A stretch of DNA of 64,000 nucleotides from Podocnemis expansa (taxonomy: Eukaryota; Chordata; Testudines; Podocnemididae): positions 49,144,661-49,208,660 of the forward strand of contig ML681989.1 of assembly GCA_007922195.1 (NCBI GenBank), read 5' to 3'. The first letter of the stretch is position 1. Each line of letters opens with the position of its first letter. Positions 1-9,367 of the stretch are shown here, piece by piece. The notes under the pieces were generated by a model, which was not told where the DNA came from, did no database searches, and saw only the letters and a program-made list of their open reading frames with translations. A program made the position numbers and the translations under genes.

Positions 1-727
1 CCATTGAAGAGTAGGTTTGTGCTTCTCTGATGGTATGTCACAGTTGTGATGAGTTCATCATACAAGCCAGAGTACAACTTTTCAAAGTGTGCCTTTAGTT
101 CTAACCATCTTTTTGCATGGAATGCCTTCTAATGTTTCTATACACCCTTCATTCTTCTGCTCATTGAGTGAGGATAAGGTTATTTATATGAAAAAAAGGG
201 GAGCTCAGCAGGTCTTTGTCCAGTTGTAATTGTTTCCTCTTCAAAATCTTAAACTCTTCCACAAAAAAAAAAAATCAAAAAACAAAAAAACAAAACAAAA
301 CAAAAAAACCTGTTCAATGAAACACATTTGGAAGCATGAAATGACTAGCTAAGGTTACAAAGACTACACAGCAGAATTGTTTTACTATACTAACTATACG
401 AAAACTGAATATTTTTTTCAAAGTGGACCTATGTATTAGTACTGTGTAGGTTGGTTTTGGTTTTTGGCCCTCTAGGTAGTCACTGTCTGGTGTGCAAACA
501 AGTAGCTGGATAGAGAGAGGATTTTGTAAATATTATTCATAGAGGGGACATCTTGAGTGGCACAAGAAGATGGCCATGGAAAGAAATCTACTTGAAGTAA
601 TGAAACCCCAGTAGTTGCATTTGCTACTTACCTGGAGTAGAGTATTCCAGAAATGCCAAGGGCTAACTATGACATGTGATGACATGTGGTGCTCCATCTA
701 CTATTGTAGTGAAAACAGGCATATGAT
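1..727. other. Anonymous AT-rich DNA
   Basis: I see no gene here. The only notable structure is an A-rich tract with scattered C residues at about 261-309, which could be the degenerate tail of an old retroposon on the plus strand. No convincing element body could be recognised upstream of it. Confidence 0.6.
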
Positions 728-845
728 GAAGTGGGTTGGAGCCCACGAAAGCTTATGCTTGAAGAAATCTGTTAACCTATAAAGGTGCCACAGGACTCTC
801 ATTGTTTTTGCTGTATGCAGACTAACACAGCTACCCCTCTGGAAG
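728..845 (+). repeat. SINE-like repeat, probably a Penelope-like element terminus
   Basis: This copy reads 'cccacgaaagcttatgc', then 'ggtgccacaggactc' and ends near 'gcagactaacacagctac'. Related copies occur at 8920-9000, 14998-15090, 36085-36132, 41310-41600, 52790-53510, 57361-57480 and 60905-61045, in both orientations. At 57770-57860 the same sequence runs directly into a Penelope-like coding remnant, so I treat it as the terminal (pseudo-LTR-like) part of that family rather than a tRNA-headed SINE. I see no A or B box in it. The short ORFs over it are not genes. Confidence 0.6.
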
Positions 846-849
846 TTGC

Positions 850-2179
850 ACTACTGATAGCCATTGCTCCCACTTCTGACTCACTCTTGGGCTTTCCAGA
901 AAATCAGCTGTTTCCAATCCATGCTGGTGCAATGGATACGTGCCAAGGCATACATGCTGCAACTCGATATTTCTAGTGCAAATTGAAAATTTGAATAAAC
1001 CATAAAAAGAGTTTGTATATATGCATTTCTTATAATACACACAGAATCTCACATCACATGTGGAACTTGCATCTGTGATTAGTCACACATAACTGATCAT
1101 GTCACCTGCCCTTTGCCTATTAATATACTAGCCACATTGCGTTTCAGCCCTTTGAACAGCTTGATAGAGCAGCCATTTTTAGCAACCACCCAGATACATG
1201 TTTGTTTTCCTTGACTTCCAAATGCAAATACCCAACCCAAGGTCTATGAAGAGTAAGATTCAGACCTTGGCCTATGGCAGGTTCTCTAGCCTCGATACAG
1301 TTACATGGCAATTTTGAAGTATGTTATCAGGATGCTTCTGCTGTTGGAAAGGGGAGATTCCCAGCTTCCCCATGGGAGTAGACACACTCTCCTATAATTC
1401 TGGGCAGGGCCTGAGTTATCAGACTTTCAGGTCATATGGTTTCTTCATATAAAAATGTAATTTTAGGTCATTCGGAGAGTTTTCTATATTCGCTGTGTTC
1501 TGTTCAGTAGAAATCATAGTGAAAGGATTTTAAAAAATATTCCCACTAATTGTATTTTAAAATATTTCTAAAATATTTTTTCTTCAACTTACGTGACACA
1601 CGAAACACGTTGTAGTGTGTTTGTTTCGTAAAGAATTTACTGACATTTGGCTGAGAATGATGTACAGAATCAGTCGTGACCTCACCACATGGGTGTAATG
1701 TTGCATGTCAGATTGTACAGAGAACACCTTTAATAGGGAGCAGGTTTAAAATGAACTCGGGAGGTACTTTGTACATCACACAGTCTGTGTGTGGAAGTCA
1801 TTGCCAGGAGGATGTTGTGAAGGCTATAACTAGATTCAAAAATAGAACAAGGTAAGTGCAGGGAGGATAGGTCCATCAGTGGCTATTAGCCAAGATGATC
1901 AGGGATGTAACTCCATTCTCTGGGTATCTCTGAAGTTGGGAATGGATGATAGTGGATGGATCACCCCATATTTGCCCTTTTCTGTTCATTTCTTCTGAAG
2001 CATCTGGCACGGTCCGCTGTCAGAAGACAAGGTACTGAGCTAAAGAGGTGATCGATCTGACCCAGTTTGGCTAGTCTTGTGTTCTTATGTGTGCCAGGCT
2101 TCACTGTCATGTATTCCCTGTCTATACAGTGTAATCATAAACCATTCTATAGTACTTCATTGTCTCTTAAACTCAACAA
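850..2179. other. Anonymous intergenic or intronic DNA
   Basis: I see no gene, no recognisable exon and no clear element in this AT-rich stretch. Open frames here are short and show no protein motif. Confidence 0.5.
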
Positions 2180-2976
2180 GGGTATGTCCACACAGGGCTT
2201 TTATTTCAAAACAACACTGGTTGTTTCGAAATACAAGTCCCTATGTCCACACAACATTTTCTTGTTTCGAAAGGAGGGAGCTCCTTGTTTCGAAACAAGA
2301 GCCCTCCTTTTGAAACAGCTTAAACCACTTTGCTTTTGAAAGGAGGGTTATTTCGAAACCAGTTGTTTCAAAAGAAGCCGTTTGGACATGTTATTTTGAA
2401 ACAATCCTTGTTTTGAAATAATGAGGACTTTCCTCCCAGGGTGCATAGCACCCTGGGGGGGGTGGTCCCACCCCGTCTCAGCATCCTGGCCAGGGTGTTG
2501 AGTGGGGTGCAGGGGGTTGGAGGGTGCCCCAGCCGGCTTCCTTATTGCTTCCCCTTGCTGGGAGCAGGGGGGCACGGGAGCCTCAGCCCCCTTCACCCCC
2601 CTACCCCCAGCAAGGGGAAGGGGGGAGAACCCGGCTGGGGCTGCCCCCAACCCTGGGGAGCCCCACCCCTGGGCTTCCCCTGCCCCTCTGTGGCTCCTGC
2701 CAGGCGTGGGGGGGGAGGGCAGCCCCCCCCCCGCCCGCGGGAGCAGCCGGGGGGGGGGGGGGAAGCCCGGAGGCAGGGCCTCCCCGGCCCAGCACAGGAC
2801 CTCTCTCCCTGTCCCCTTTCCTATTTCGAAATAGCATGTCACAGTGAACATGCTATTTCAATTCCCTCCTTATTTCGAAATAGCTTTTTGTTACTTCAAA
2901 ATAAGGCATTTCGAAGTAAGGCCTTTGTTTCAGAACAGCTTGTTTCGAAACAAGGGCTTGTGTGTAGACGTAGCCC
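2180..2976. mobile_element. MITE with TTTCGAAA-rich arms and a G+C-rich core
   Basis: The ends form terminal inverted repeats: the left reads 'gggtatgtccacaca' and the reverse complement of the right reads 'gggctacgtctacaca'. The arms (2180-2430 and 2820-2950) are built from many copies of the self-complementary motif TTTCGAAA, so each arm can fold on itself and the two arms can pair. The core (about 2440-2820) is extremely G+C-rich with long G and C runs; every overlapping long ORF there reflects composition. No transposase is present. Superfamily is unresolved because no clean target-site duplication is visible. MITEs at 24205, 51803 and 53153 share the end sequence. Confidence 0.7.
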
Positions 2977-3112
2977 AAGAGAGAAATAGGTGAGTGGGTA
3001 ATCAGTCATTTGGTCTTGTTGCTTTGTCCATCATTAGCATGGGATTTGGAAAGAAGAAGATGTCTGAGTACAGAATGTGTTGTGTTTGCTGTCAGTAAAA
3101 AACTGTACTTAA

Positions 3113-3212
3113 NNNNNNNNNNNNNNNNNNNNNNNNNNNNNNNNNNNNNNNNNNNNNNNNNNNNNNNNNNNNNNNNNNNNNNNNNNNNNNNNNNNNNNNN
3201 NNNNNNNNNNNN
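3113..3212. other. Assembly gap of 100 N
   Basis: Exactly 100 N, the conventional placeholder for a gap of unknown length. It abuts a TA dinucleotide tract at the 3' end of the R4-like element, so the gap probably hides a longer microsatellite and the precise 3' junction of that element. Confidence 0.98.
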
Positions 3213-3277
3213 ATATATATATAAAATTCCTCTCTCACCCCTATGGGTGGTATGTGTCATCCTCAACCTCGGGTCCT

Positions 3278-6200
3278 CTACCAGAGGCCTGGGAGTTTGA
3301 GGGTTCTACGCAGTATCTTAGCTGTTCCTAGCACTGCACTCTTCTGGACAGAGAGCTCTGATGTTGTTCCTGGGATCTGTTGGAGCCACTCTCCCAGCTT
3401 AGGAGTCACAGCCCCAAGTGCTCCTACCACCACCGGGACCACTTTGGCCTTCACTTTCCACATCCGCTCTAGTTCCTCTTTCAGGCCCTGGTACTTCTCC
3501 AGCTTCTCATACTCCGTCTTCCTGATGTTGCTGTCACTTGGCACTGCTACATCTATCACCACCGCGGTCTTCTGGTCCTTGTCTATTAGCACGATGTCTG
3601 GTTGATTGGCCAGTACCTGCCTGTCTGTCTGGATCTGGAAGTCCCACAGGATCTTAGCCCTGTTATTCTCCATGATCTTCTGTGGGATCTCCCATCTGGT
3701 CTTGGGAGGGTCTAGCCCATACACTGTGCAGATGTTCCTGTACACAATGCCAGCTACTTGGTTGTGCCGTTCAGTGTATGCTGTTCCTGCCTGCATCTTA
3801 CATCCTGCCACTATGTGTTGGACTGTCTCTGAGGCCTCTCTGCACAGTCTGCACCTTGCGTCCTGTCTAGTGTGGTAGACCCCTGCTTCAATGGATCTGG
3901 TGCTCAGTGCCTGTTCTTGTGCTGCTATGATCAGTGCCTCAGTGCTGTCTTTCAGTCCAGCCCTTTCCAGCCACTGGTAGGATTTCCCAATGTCAGCCAC
4001 CTCTGCTGTCTGTCGATGGTACATTCCATGCAGGGTCTTGTCTTGCCATGGCACTTCTTCTGCTTGATCTTCCTCCCAGGTCTGCTGCTGCTGCCTGAGG
4101 CATTCTCTCAGCAGCTCATCTTTGGGTGCCATCTTACTGATGTACTCCTGGATGCTCTGGGTTTCATCCAGGACAGTGGCTTTGACACTGACCAAACCCC
4201 GCCCACCTTCTTTCTGGCTGGCGTACAGTCTCTGGGTGTTGGACTTGGGGTGGAAACCTCCGTACATTGTGAGGAGCTTCCGGGTCTTCACATCGGCAGC
4301 CTCCATGTCCTCCTTTGGCCAGCTCACTATACCGGCAGGGTATCTGATGACTGGCAGGGCATACCTGTTGATGGCGTGGATCTTGTTCTTCCCATTGAGC
4401 TGGCTCTTCAGGACCTGTCTTATCCTTTGGTGGTACTTGGAAGTTGCTGTCTTCCTTGCCTCCTCATCGTGAGTCCCATGTGACTGTGGGATGCCAAGGT
4501 ACTTGTAGCTGGTCTGTATGTCTGCTATGTGGCCTGCTGGTAGTTCCACCCCATCAGTCTTGACTACCTTTCCTCTCTTTACTACCATCCGGCCACACTT
4601 CTCCAGTCCGAATGACATCCCAATATCCTCACTGTAGATCCGTGTCAGGTGGATTAGCGAGTCGATGTCTCGTTCATTCTTAGCATACAGCTTGATGTCA
4701 TCCATGTAGAGGAGGTGGTTGATGGTAGTTCCACTCTTGAACTTGTATCCATATTCAGTCCTTGTGATTATCTGGCTGAGGGGGTTCAAGCCAATGCAGA
4801 ACAGCAGCGGGGACAGCGCATCACCTTGGTATATGCCGCACTTGATGGCCACTTGTGCAAGCTGTCTTGAGTTGACTTCCAGCGTTGTCTTCCACAGTCC
4901 CATTGAGTTCTTGAGGAAGGTCCTTAGTGTCCTGTTGACTTTGTATAGCGCCAGACATTCACAGATCCATGTGTGCGGCATTGAGTCGTAGGCTTTCCTG
5001 TAGTCAATCCAGGCTGTGCTCAGATTGGTCTGTCTAGACCTTGAGTCTTGGGTGACTGCTCTATCTATGAGCAGCTGGTGTTTTGAGCCTCTGGTGTTGT
5101 TCCCAATGCCCTTCTGAGCTGTGCTCATGTACTGGCCCACGTGGTCCTGTAGCTTGGCGGCTATGATGCCTGATAGGACTTTCCATGTTGTGGGGAGGCA
5201 GGTTATTGGCCGGTAGTTGGATGGTGCTGTTCCCTTTTGGGGGTCTTTCATGATCAGCACTGTCCTTCCTTGTGTTAGCCAGTCTGGGTGGGAGCCTGCT
5301 GCTAGCAGCTGGTTCATCTGTGCTGCTAGGCGTTCATGCACTGCTGTTAGTTTCTTTAGCCAGTAGGTGTGGATCATGTCCGGGCCAGGTGCTGTCCAGC
5401 TCTTCATGTTCTTGACCCGCTGTTGGATGTCGGCTATTGTGATGGTGACTGGTTCCTGTTCTGGGAGATTGCTGTGGTCTGTTCTCAGGTCCTGCAGCCA
5501 CTTTGCACTGGTGTTATGAGTCTTCTCTTTCTCCCAGATGTTCTTCCAGTACTGTTCAGTTTCTGCTGTTGGTGGCTCTGCTGTTATTGTGTTGTTGCAC
5601 TGCAGTTGGGAGTACACCTTGGATGGTTCTTTGGAGAACAGGGCATTTATCTTTTTGGCCTCTGCTTCTCTAGTGTATCTCCTTAGCCTGGTGGCCAGTG
5701 CTGTGAGCCTTTGCTTAGCAGTCTCTAGGGCTTCAGATGGAGTCAGGCCCTTGTATTTTCTCAGTAGCCGAGTCTTATCCTTAATCTCTACACCCTTCTG
5801 TAGTTCCACCAGCCGGCTAACTTCTCTCCGGGTTGCCTTGATCTTATCCTCCAACCTCATTTTCCAGGGAGGGTATGTATTGCTGTTCTTCTTGATCATG
5901 TAGCCAAGCATCTCCAGGATTACAGAGGCTGTCGCATATACCAGTTCATTGGTTTCAGTGATGGTGGTAGTAGGAATTGTCATTAGGGCTCTATTGGCAT
6001 CTTCTAGCATACTATCTGATGGTACTTCTCCCACGAGCCTTGGTAATCGGTCTCGAGGGTTGACTGTAGCTAGTTTATCCATGATCTTATGCCTCATATC
6101 AGATGCTGTGTTCTGTAATGGAGGGGGTGGCAGTGAAGTTCCAGCTTCAGGTGGTGGCTGCACATCTAGTTGTTCTTCTGGGGCTTCTTCTTGAGTGTGG

Positions 6201-6340
6201 GAGGTAACATGCAGTTGGTCTATCTCCAGTTGTGAGAGCAGCTGCCTCTTTACTATGTTGAAGCGTTGGGTAACTAGCTGTTTCTCAGTTAGTGTGGATG
6301 TAGGTCTTCTGTCCATCCATAGTTCCCTCATACGTTTCAT
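3278..6340 (-). CDS. Retrotransposon polyprotein: reverse transcriptase, CCHC finger and restriction-like endonuclease
   Basis: An uninterrupted frame of 1020 codons. The N-terminal third is hydrophilic with a proline-rich stretch near residues 62-75 and a lysine/arginine-rich coiled region near 160-230. The reverse transcriptase follows: motif A around residue 444 (WIDYRKAYDS), motif B with GIYQGDALSP, and the catalytic YMDD around residue 545. Near residue 830 is a C-x2-C-x7-H-x4-C finger. Near residue 914 is a PD dipeptide followed by IDVAVP, which fits the PD-(D/E)xK restriction-like endonuclease of R2/R4-type elements. By family analogy it nicks target DNA and primes cDNA synthesis there. 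The ATG at 6340 is probably not ancestral: a 2-base expansion in the ATATAT tract just upstream appears to have split off the N-terminus. No internal stop or frameshift is seen. Confidence 0.9.
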   Translation of the reverse strand: MKRMRELWMDRRPTSTLTEKQLVTQRFNIVKRQLLSQLEIDQLHVTSHTQEEAPEEQLDVQPPPEAGTSLPPPPLQNTASDMRHKIMDKLATVNPRDRLPRLVGEVPSDSMLEDANRALMTIPTTTITETNELVYATASVILEMLGYMIKKNSNTYPPWKMRLEDKIKATRREVSRLVELQKGVEIKDKTRLLRKYKGLTPSEALETAKQRLTALATRLRRYTREAEAKKINALFSKEPSKVYSQLQCNNTITAEPPTAETEQYWKNIWEKEKTHNTSAKWLQDLRTDHSNLPEQEPVTITIADIQQRVKNMKSWTAPGPDMIHTYWLKKLTAVHERLAAQMNQLLAAGSHPDWLTQGRTVLIMKDPQKGTAPSNYRPITCLPTTWKVLSGIIAAKLQDHVGQYMSTAQKGIGNNTRGSKHQLLIDRAVTQDSRSRQTNLSTAWIDYRKAYDSMPHTWICECLALYKVNRTLRTFLKNSMGLWKTTLEVNSRQLAQVAIKCGIYQGDALSPLLFCIGLNPLSQIITRTEYGYKFKSGTTINHLLYMDDIKLYAKNERDIDSLIHLTRIYSEDIGMSFGLEKCGRMVVKRGKVVKTDGVELPAGHIADIQTSYKYLGIPQSHGTHDEEARKTATSKYHQRIRQVLKSQLNGKNKIHAINRYALPVIRYPAGIVSWPKEDMEAADVKTRKLLTMYGGFHPKSNTQRLYASQKEGGRGLVSVKATVLDETQSIQEYISKMAPKDELLRECLRQQQQTWEEDQAEEVPWQDKTLHGMYHRQTAEVADIGKSYQWLERAGLKDSTEALIIAAQEQALSTRSIEAGVYHTRQDARCRLCREASETVQHIVAGCKMQAGTAYTERHNQVAGIVYRNICTVYGLDPPKTRWEIPQKIMENNRAKILWDFQIQTDRQVLANQPDIVLIDKDQKTAVVIDVAVPSDSNIRKTEYEKLEKYQGLKEELERMWKVKAKVVPVVVGALGAVTPKLGEWLQQIPGTTSELSVQKSAVLGTAKILRRTLKLPGLW

Positions 6341-6408
6341 ATATATCCCCTCTCATTAGGTCTGCTGTTGTAGTAGCATTCCATCAATTCCAGGTTCTCT
6401 TGTCTCAT
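6337..6408 (-). pseudogene. Detached N-terminal segment of the R4-like ORF
   Basis: From the ATG at 6406-6408 this frame reads MRQENLELMECYYNSRPNERGY, then terminates in TGA overlapping the ATG of the long ORF as ATGA. From memory, related elements continue from ERGY straight into MKRM within one reading frame. Here they are separated by an extra AT in an ATATAT tract. The frame is open further upstream to 6651, but that part crosses the tRNA-like leader and is unlikely to be coding. The alternative is genuine two-ORF coupling through the ATGA overlap. Confidence 0.5.
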
Positions 6409-6605
6409 CCATGCATGGTTTGTTCCAGTAGCCCACTTATCGTCAGATTGTCCTGGTTCCCCAGCATCTGGCGCGGACCTTGTTAATCCGGGCGACGTCC
6501 GAGCCGGCATGACTCTCCTAGTTCGTGTCACTCTCATATTCGAGGTAGGCAAGTGAGGCGTTAGGGGGTCTTTTTGCCCAAGGACCCCTACTGGGAAGGT
6601 AGATA

Positions 6606-6690
6606 GGAACCCACCGGGATTTGAACCCCGGTCTCCCGTATCAAAGGGCATCGGTATTAACCACTACGGCGCTCTTAACCACTACGCTAT
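6606..6690 (-). promoter_or_regulatory. tRNA-like leader with duplicated A box and a B box
   Basis: On the minus strand, TAGCGTAGTGG (6679-6689) matches a pol III A box. A second A-box-like copy, CGCCGTAGTGG, lies at 6661-6671. GGTTCAAATCC (6617-6627) is a perfect B-box match, flanked by CCGGG and CCCGG that can form a T-arm stem. The second A box is 44 bases from the B box, the normal tRNA spacing. It could be an internal promoter at the head of the R4-like element, a fused tRNA-derived SINE head, or a disrupted tRNA target. A full cloverleaf was not convincing because the acceptor stem runs into the microsatellite. Confidence 0.65.
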
Positions 6691-6731
6691 ATATAGATAT
6701 AGATATAGATATAGATAGATATAGATATATA
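6684..6731. repeat. TATAGA-type microsatellite at the 5' end of the R4-like element
   Basis: Repeated TATAGA/TAGA units. A TA tract also lies at the opposite end (3213-3222), suggesting that the element integrated into a TA-rich simple repeat. Confidence 0.85.
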
Positions 6732-6845
6732 GTGATAGTCCATGATGTGTCTGAGCAAGGCCAGGTTGAACTTGGGCATTTCTGAGCTGTGTGCCTTTTA
6801 AAGTCTATACCAAATGTTATATTGACATGGGATTTTTCTTCTTAG

Positions 6846-7325
6846 TATTCAGCTTCGAAAGACAAGGTGATATCTTTTATTGGACCAATTTCTGTTGGTG
6901 AGAGAGATCAACTTTTTAGCCACGCAGAAATCTTCAGCTCCAAGAAGAATACTCTGAGCATTCCACTTAGACGCAACATGGGACAAACTGTTTAGCTGTG
7001 TGCAGGGCCAGTTCAACCATATAGGTGAGCCAGGCGGTCACCAAGGGCATCAGGCTTTAAGGGGCAACAGAATTGAATTTTTTTCTCTATTTAAAATATA
7101 TTAATATGTTATTTCTTATATATGAAAGTAGTGCCCTCTGATGGGGGCACTGAAGTCATAGTTCACCTAGGGCACCAAAAATCCTTGGGCTAGTCTTGGC
7201 TATGTGGCTCCAAAACTTGTCTCTTGTCAACAGAATTGGGTTTAGTAAAAGATATTACCTCACCTTGTCTTGCTAATATCCTGGGACCTACAGGACACAC
7301 CTACAACTACACTTCATACAGCTTC
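6846..7325. repeat. Inverted pair of a dispersed repeat around a hAT MITE
   Basis: The left arm contains 'ggtgatatcttttattgg' and the right arm contains an approximate reverse complement, 'agtaaaagatattacctcac'. The arms continue through corresponding 'gttggtgagag' and 'cttgtcaacagaa' segments, so the pair could form a hairpin. The hAT-type MITE at 7003-7198 sits in the spacer. I recognise the arm as a repeat that recurs in turtle and crocodilian sequence, but I cannot name its family. Confidence 0.6.
7003..7198. mobile_element. hAT-type MITE, 196 bp
   Basis: Starts CAGGGCCAGTT and ends near GGGCTAGTCTTG. It is flanked by 8-base duplications gctgtgtg (6995-7002) and gctatgtg (7199-7206), 7/8 identical. 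No coding capacity. The 8-base duplication supports hAT. Confidence 0.65.
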
Positions 7326-7840
7326 AGAAAAACATGGTGGTTTCTTTGCATATTTTCAGGTACCAGTTTTAATAATGCCTGTGGCTTGTTCTTTGAGGCT
7401 GCATGAAGCCACAGACAGCAAATGCTTACTCTAAGATAAACTGTAGTATGCAGTATGTAGGTTTGGGTAGTTCCAGCTTCACCTCCACAGTGATGACATT
7501 GATGCATTAATATTCATCTGGTATTCAACGCTAGTAAGAGCATCTTTGAGCTAAGACAACTGCAATGTATTCTCAATTGCCATCTGACATCTGCTGGCAG
7601 AACAGAGTAACACTCTGCATATGATTAAGGCTCTTGCCAAGGAAATGCACAGGCTGTGAAACTTGAGGGGCTTGGCAGGAACAGAACTGACTTGGCTCCT
7701 AGCAGTGTCTTTGGAGTGGCTGTGCTCTCAAAACAAAACCACCACTACGCAGAGAAAAGCCATGGCTTGTTCAGAGCCCTTCTGGCAGCCTGTGTTCATG
7801 AGTTTAACTCTAAGAATTATATGCTGGGCTTGGCCGAGAT

Positions 7841-7878
<38 letters not shown>

Positions 7879-8919
7879 CGCGTGCATATCACTAAACATG
7901 CTGCCTAATAAGTATCATTTAAGACTTTTTCTTGGTTTGTGGGAAAATCAGCCTGATGATATATTTCAGAATGGGTGAGGGCAAGCTGGTTTTATCTCAG
8001 ATTTACTCTCTCAACCAATTAAAATCCCAGAGGTTTGCTAGTCAGTTCAGAGAAAATGGCTGTTGCAGTAAGTCTGCCAAAAGACTATAGTAGGTTTTCT
8101 CTTGTAAAAAGAATTATTTGCTTTTGCTAGATATCTATGAACAACTGGTTCTCTACTATTCCAGTCCCCTCCTTTCTTGGCTTGCCCTGAGCTGAATAAA
8201 ACCAGAAAGGTAGCAAAACTTACAAAATGGGCATTAAAAGCACCTGTTGGTGCTGATACAACCATGACATGAGCACCGTGCAAATCTAGCTGAGGTGGCT
8301 GTATGTTGTGTGGCTACTGAACACATAAACAAGGTCCCACTGATATTCAAGGCACCCTACAGCACAATCTCAAACAATGAGGCTGTTCTTCAGTGAAGAA
8401 GAACTCTGCACTGCTTGTGTAATAACAAAACTAGATAGCTTCTAGTCTGTTAACAGGCAGGCGCATCAGAGGACAGTTCGTGTCTAAGTTATTTTGCTTT
8501 CTGTTATTTGCTTCCCCCTGGTATTTATGATGAGGAGCTATCGACTGGTGAAAATAATGAGGCATCAGTGGGAATATTAAATATACTAGGCAGTGATTAT
8601 TTTTGTGGAAATGTACTGTGTGTTGATATCTCCTTTCAGTTGACTTTTTGTAGCAATATACATGAAACTAAGAGCTTGCCTTCCCAAAGCGAAAGATACT
8701 AACCCAACATCAAATTTTGTGAAAATGAAGTTCTAAAGGGGCAGCTGTGTTAGCAGGAGCATCGCTGAGCTGGGGCCAGCAGAGCATAGGCCCTGCATTT
8801 CCCACCTGTCACGTTTGTCTGGCAGCACAGCAGATAGGGCCAGATCAGGCCCTGGAGCACGATCGGGGCTATAGGGCAGGGTGGGAGCAGGCCCAAACCC
8901 TTAGCCAGCAATACTCCTG
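7326..8919. other. Anonymous DNA with a TG microsatellite
   Basis: I see no gene. A (TG)n tract with a short GCGCGCACGC extension lies at about 7841-7883 and could adopt Z-DNA. The ORFs over it are repeat-driven. Confidence 0.6.
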
Positions 8920-9000
8920 CATGTTAGTCTAGTTCAGTAAACCAAATGAGGAGTTCTGTGGCACAGGACTTAGTTAGTCTTTAAGTGCCATGGGATTCCT
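8920..9000 (-). repeat. Fragment of the Penelope-type terminal repeat
   Basis: Reads 'gttagtctagttcag', 'gaggagttctgtggcac' and 'agtctttaagtgcca', matching the reverse orientation of the repeat at 728-845. Partial and diverged. Confidence 0.55.
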
Positions 9001-9057
9001 TATGTGAAAATGAAATTACCAAGCCATCTCCATGGTCAAGTGTAAAAGTAACAGATT

Positions 9058-9058
<1 letters not shown>

Positions 9059-9088
<30 letters not shown>
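9059..9088. repeat. (AAT)n microsatellite
   Basis: A near-perfect run of AAT units of about 30 bases. Confidence 0.95.
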
Positions 9089-9170
9089 TTTTATTATACA
9101 AATCAATAGATTACTTCAGTGTTGTTTCCCTCCTTATATACAGCAGTAGACTAAAGATCTTCCCATAGAG

Positions 9171-9359
9171 CATTGGTTTTCAAACTTTTTTTCTTGGGAT
9201 CCACTTGAAAAAAATCATTTATGTCTGTGACCCAACAATTATATCTTTGAGCAGTGCATTCCAGTCTTTCAGCGGCAACATCAAATGACACACCATGACA
9301 CAGCGCCTGAGGGTCTGTGGCTCAGTACTGGGTCCTGACCCATGGTTTGAAAACGGTTG
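9171..9359. mobile_element. hAT MITE, SPIN/Buster-like ends
   Basis: Inverted ends CATTGGTTTTCAAAC and GTTTGAAAACGGTTG, with the internal 'gggtcctgaccca' motif typical of this MITE type. Flanking 8-mers are ccatagag and ctttagag (6/8, both with central TA). It belongs to the same group as the insertion at 44694-50957. Confidence 0.75.
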
Positions 9360-9367
9360 CTTTAGAG

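Larger units (their letters stand above)
3213..6690 (-). mobile_element. R4/Dong-like non-LTR retrotransposon, apparently nearly complete
   Basis: Read on the minus strand, the element starts in a (TATAGA)n-like microsatellite (6684-6731), has a tRNA-like leader (6606-6690), a 5' leader, one long ORF (6340-3278), and only about 45-65 bases of 3' untranslated sequence before a TA repeat and the gap. A reverse transcriptase followed by a C-terminal restriction-like endonuclease is characteristic of the R2/R4/NeSL group. Motif wording resembles R4-clade elements as I remember them (Dong in insects, Rex6 in fish, relatives in lizards). Dong inserts in TAA repeats; this copy seems to sit in a TA-rich microsatellite. 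There is no poly(A) tail. The long intact ORF suggests recent insertion. Confidence 0.85.

Noticed and set aside
2348..2989. Overlapping Pro/Gly-rich ORFs on both strands
   Set aside because: They lie in the G+C-rich core of a MITE; open frames on both strands reflect composition and no motif is present.
3243..6194. Plus-strand ORFs over the R4-like element
   Set aside because: Antisense shadows of the 1020-codon retrotransposon ORF.
7841..7883. TG repeat as a regulatory element
   Set aside because: Ordinary dinucleotide microsatellite; no supporting context.
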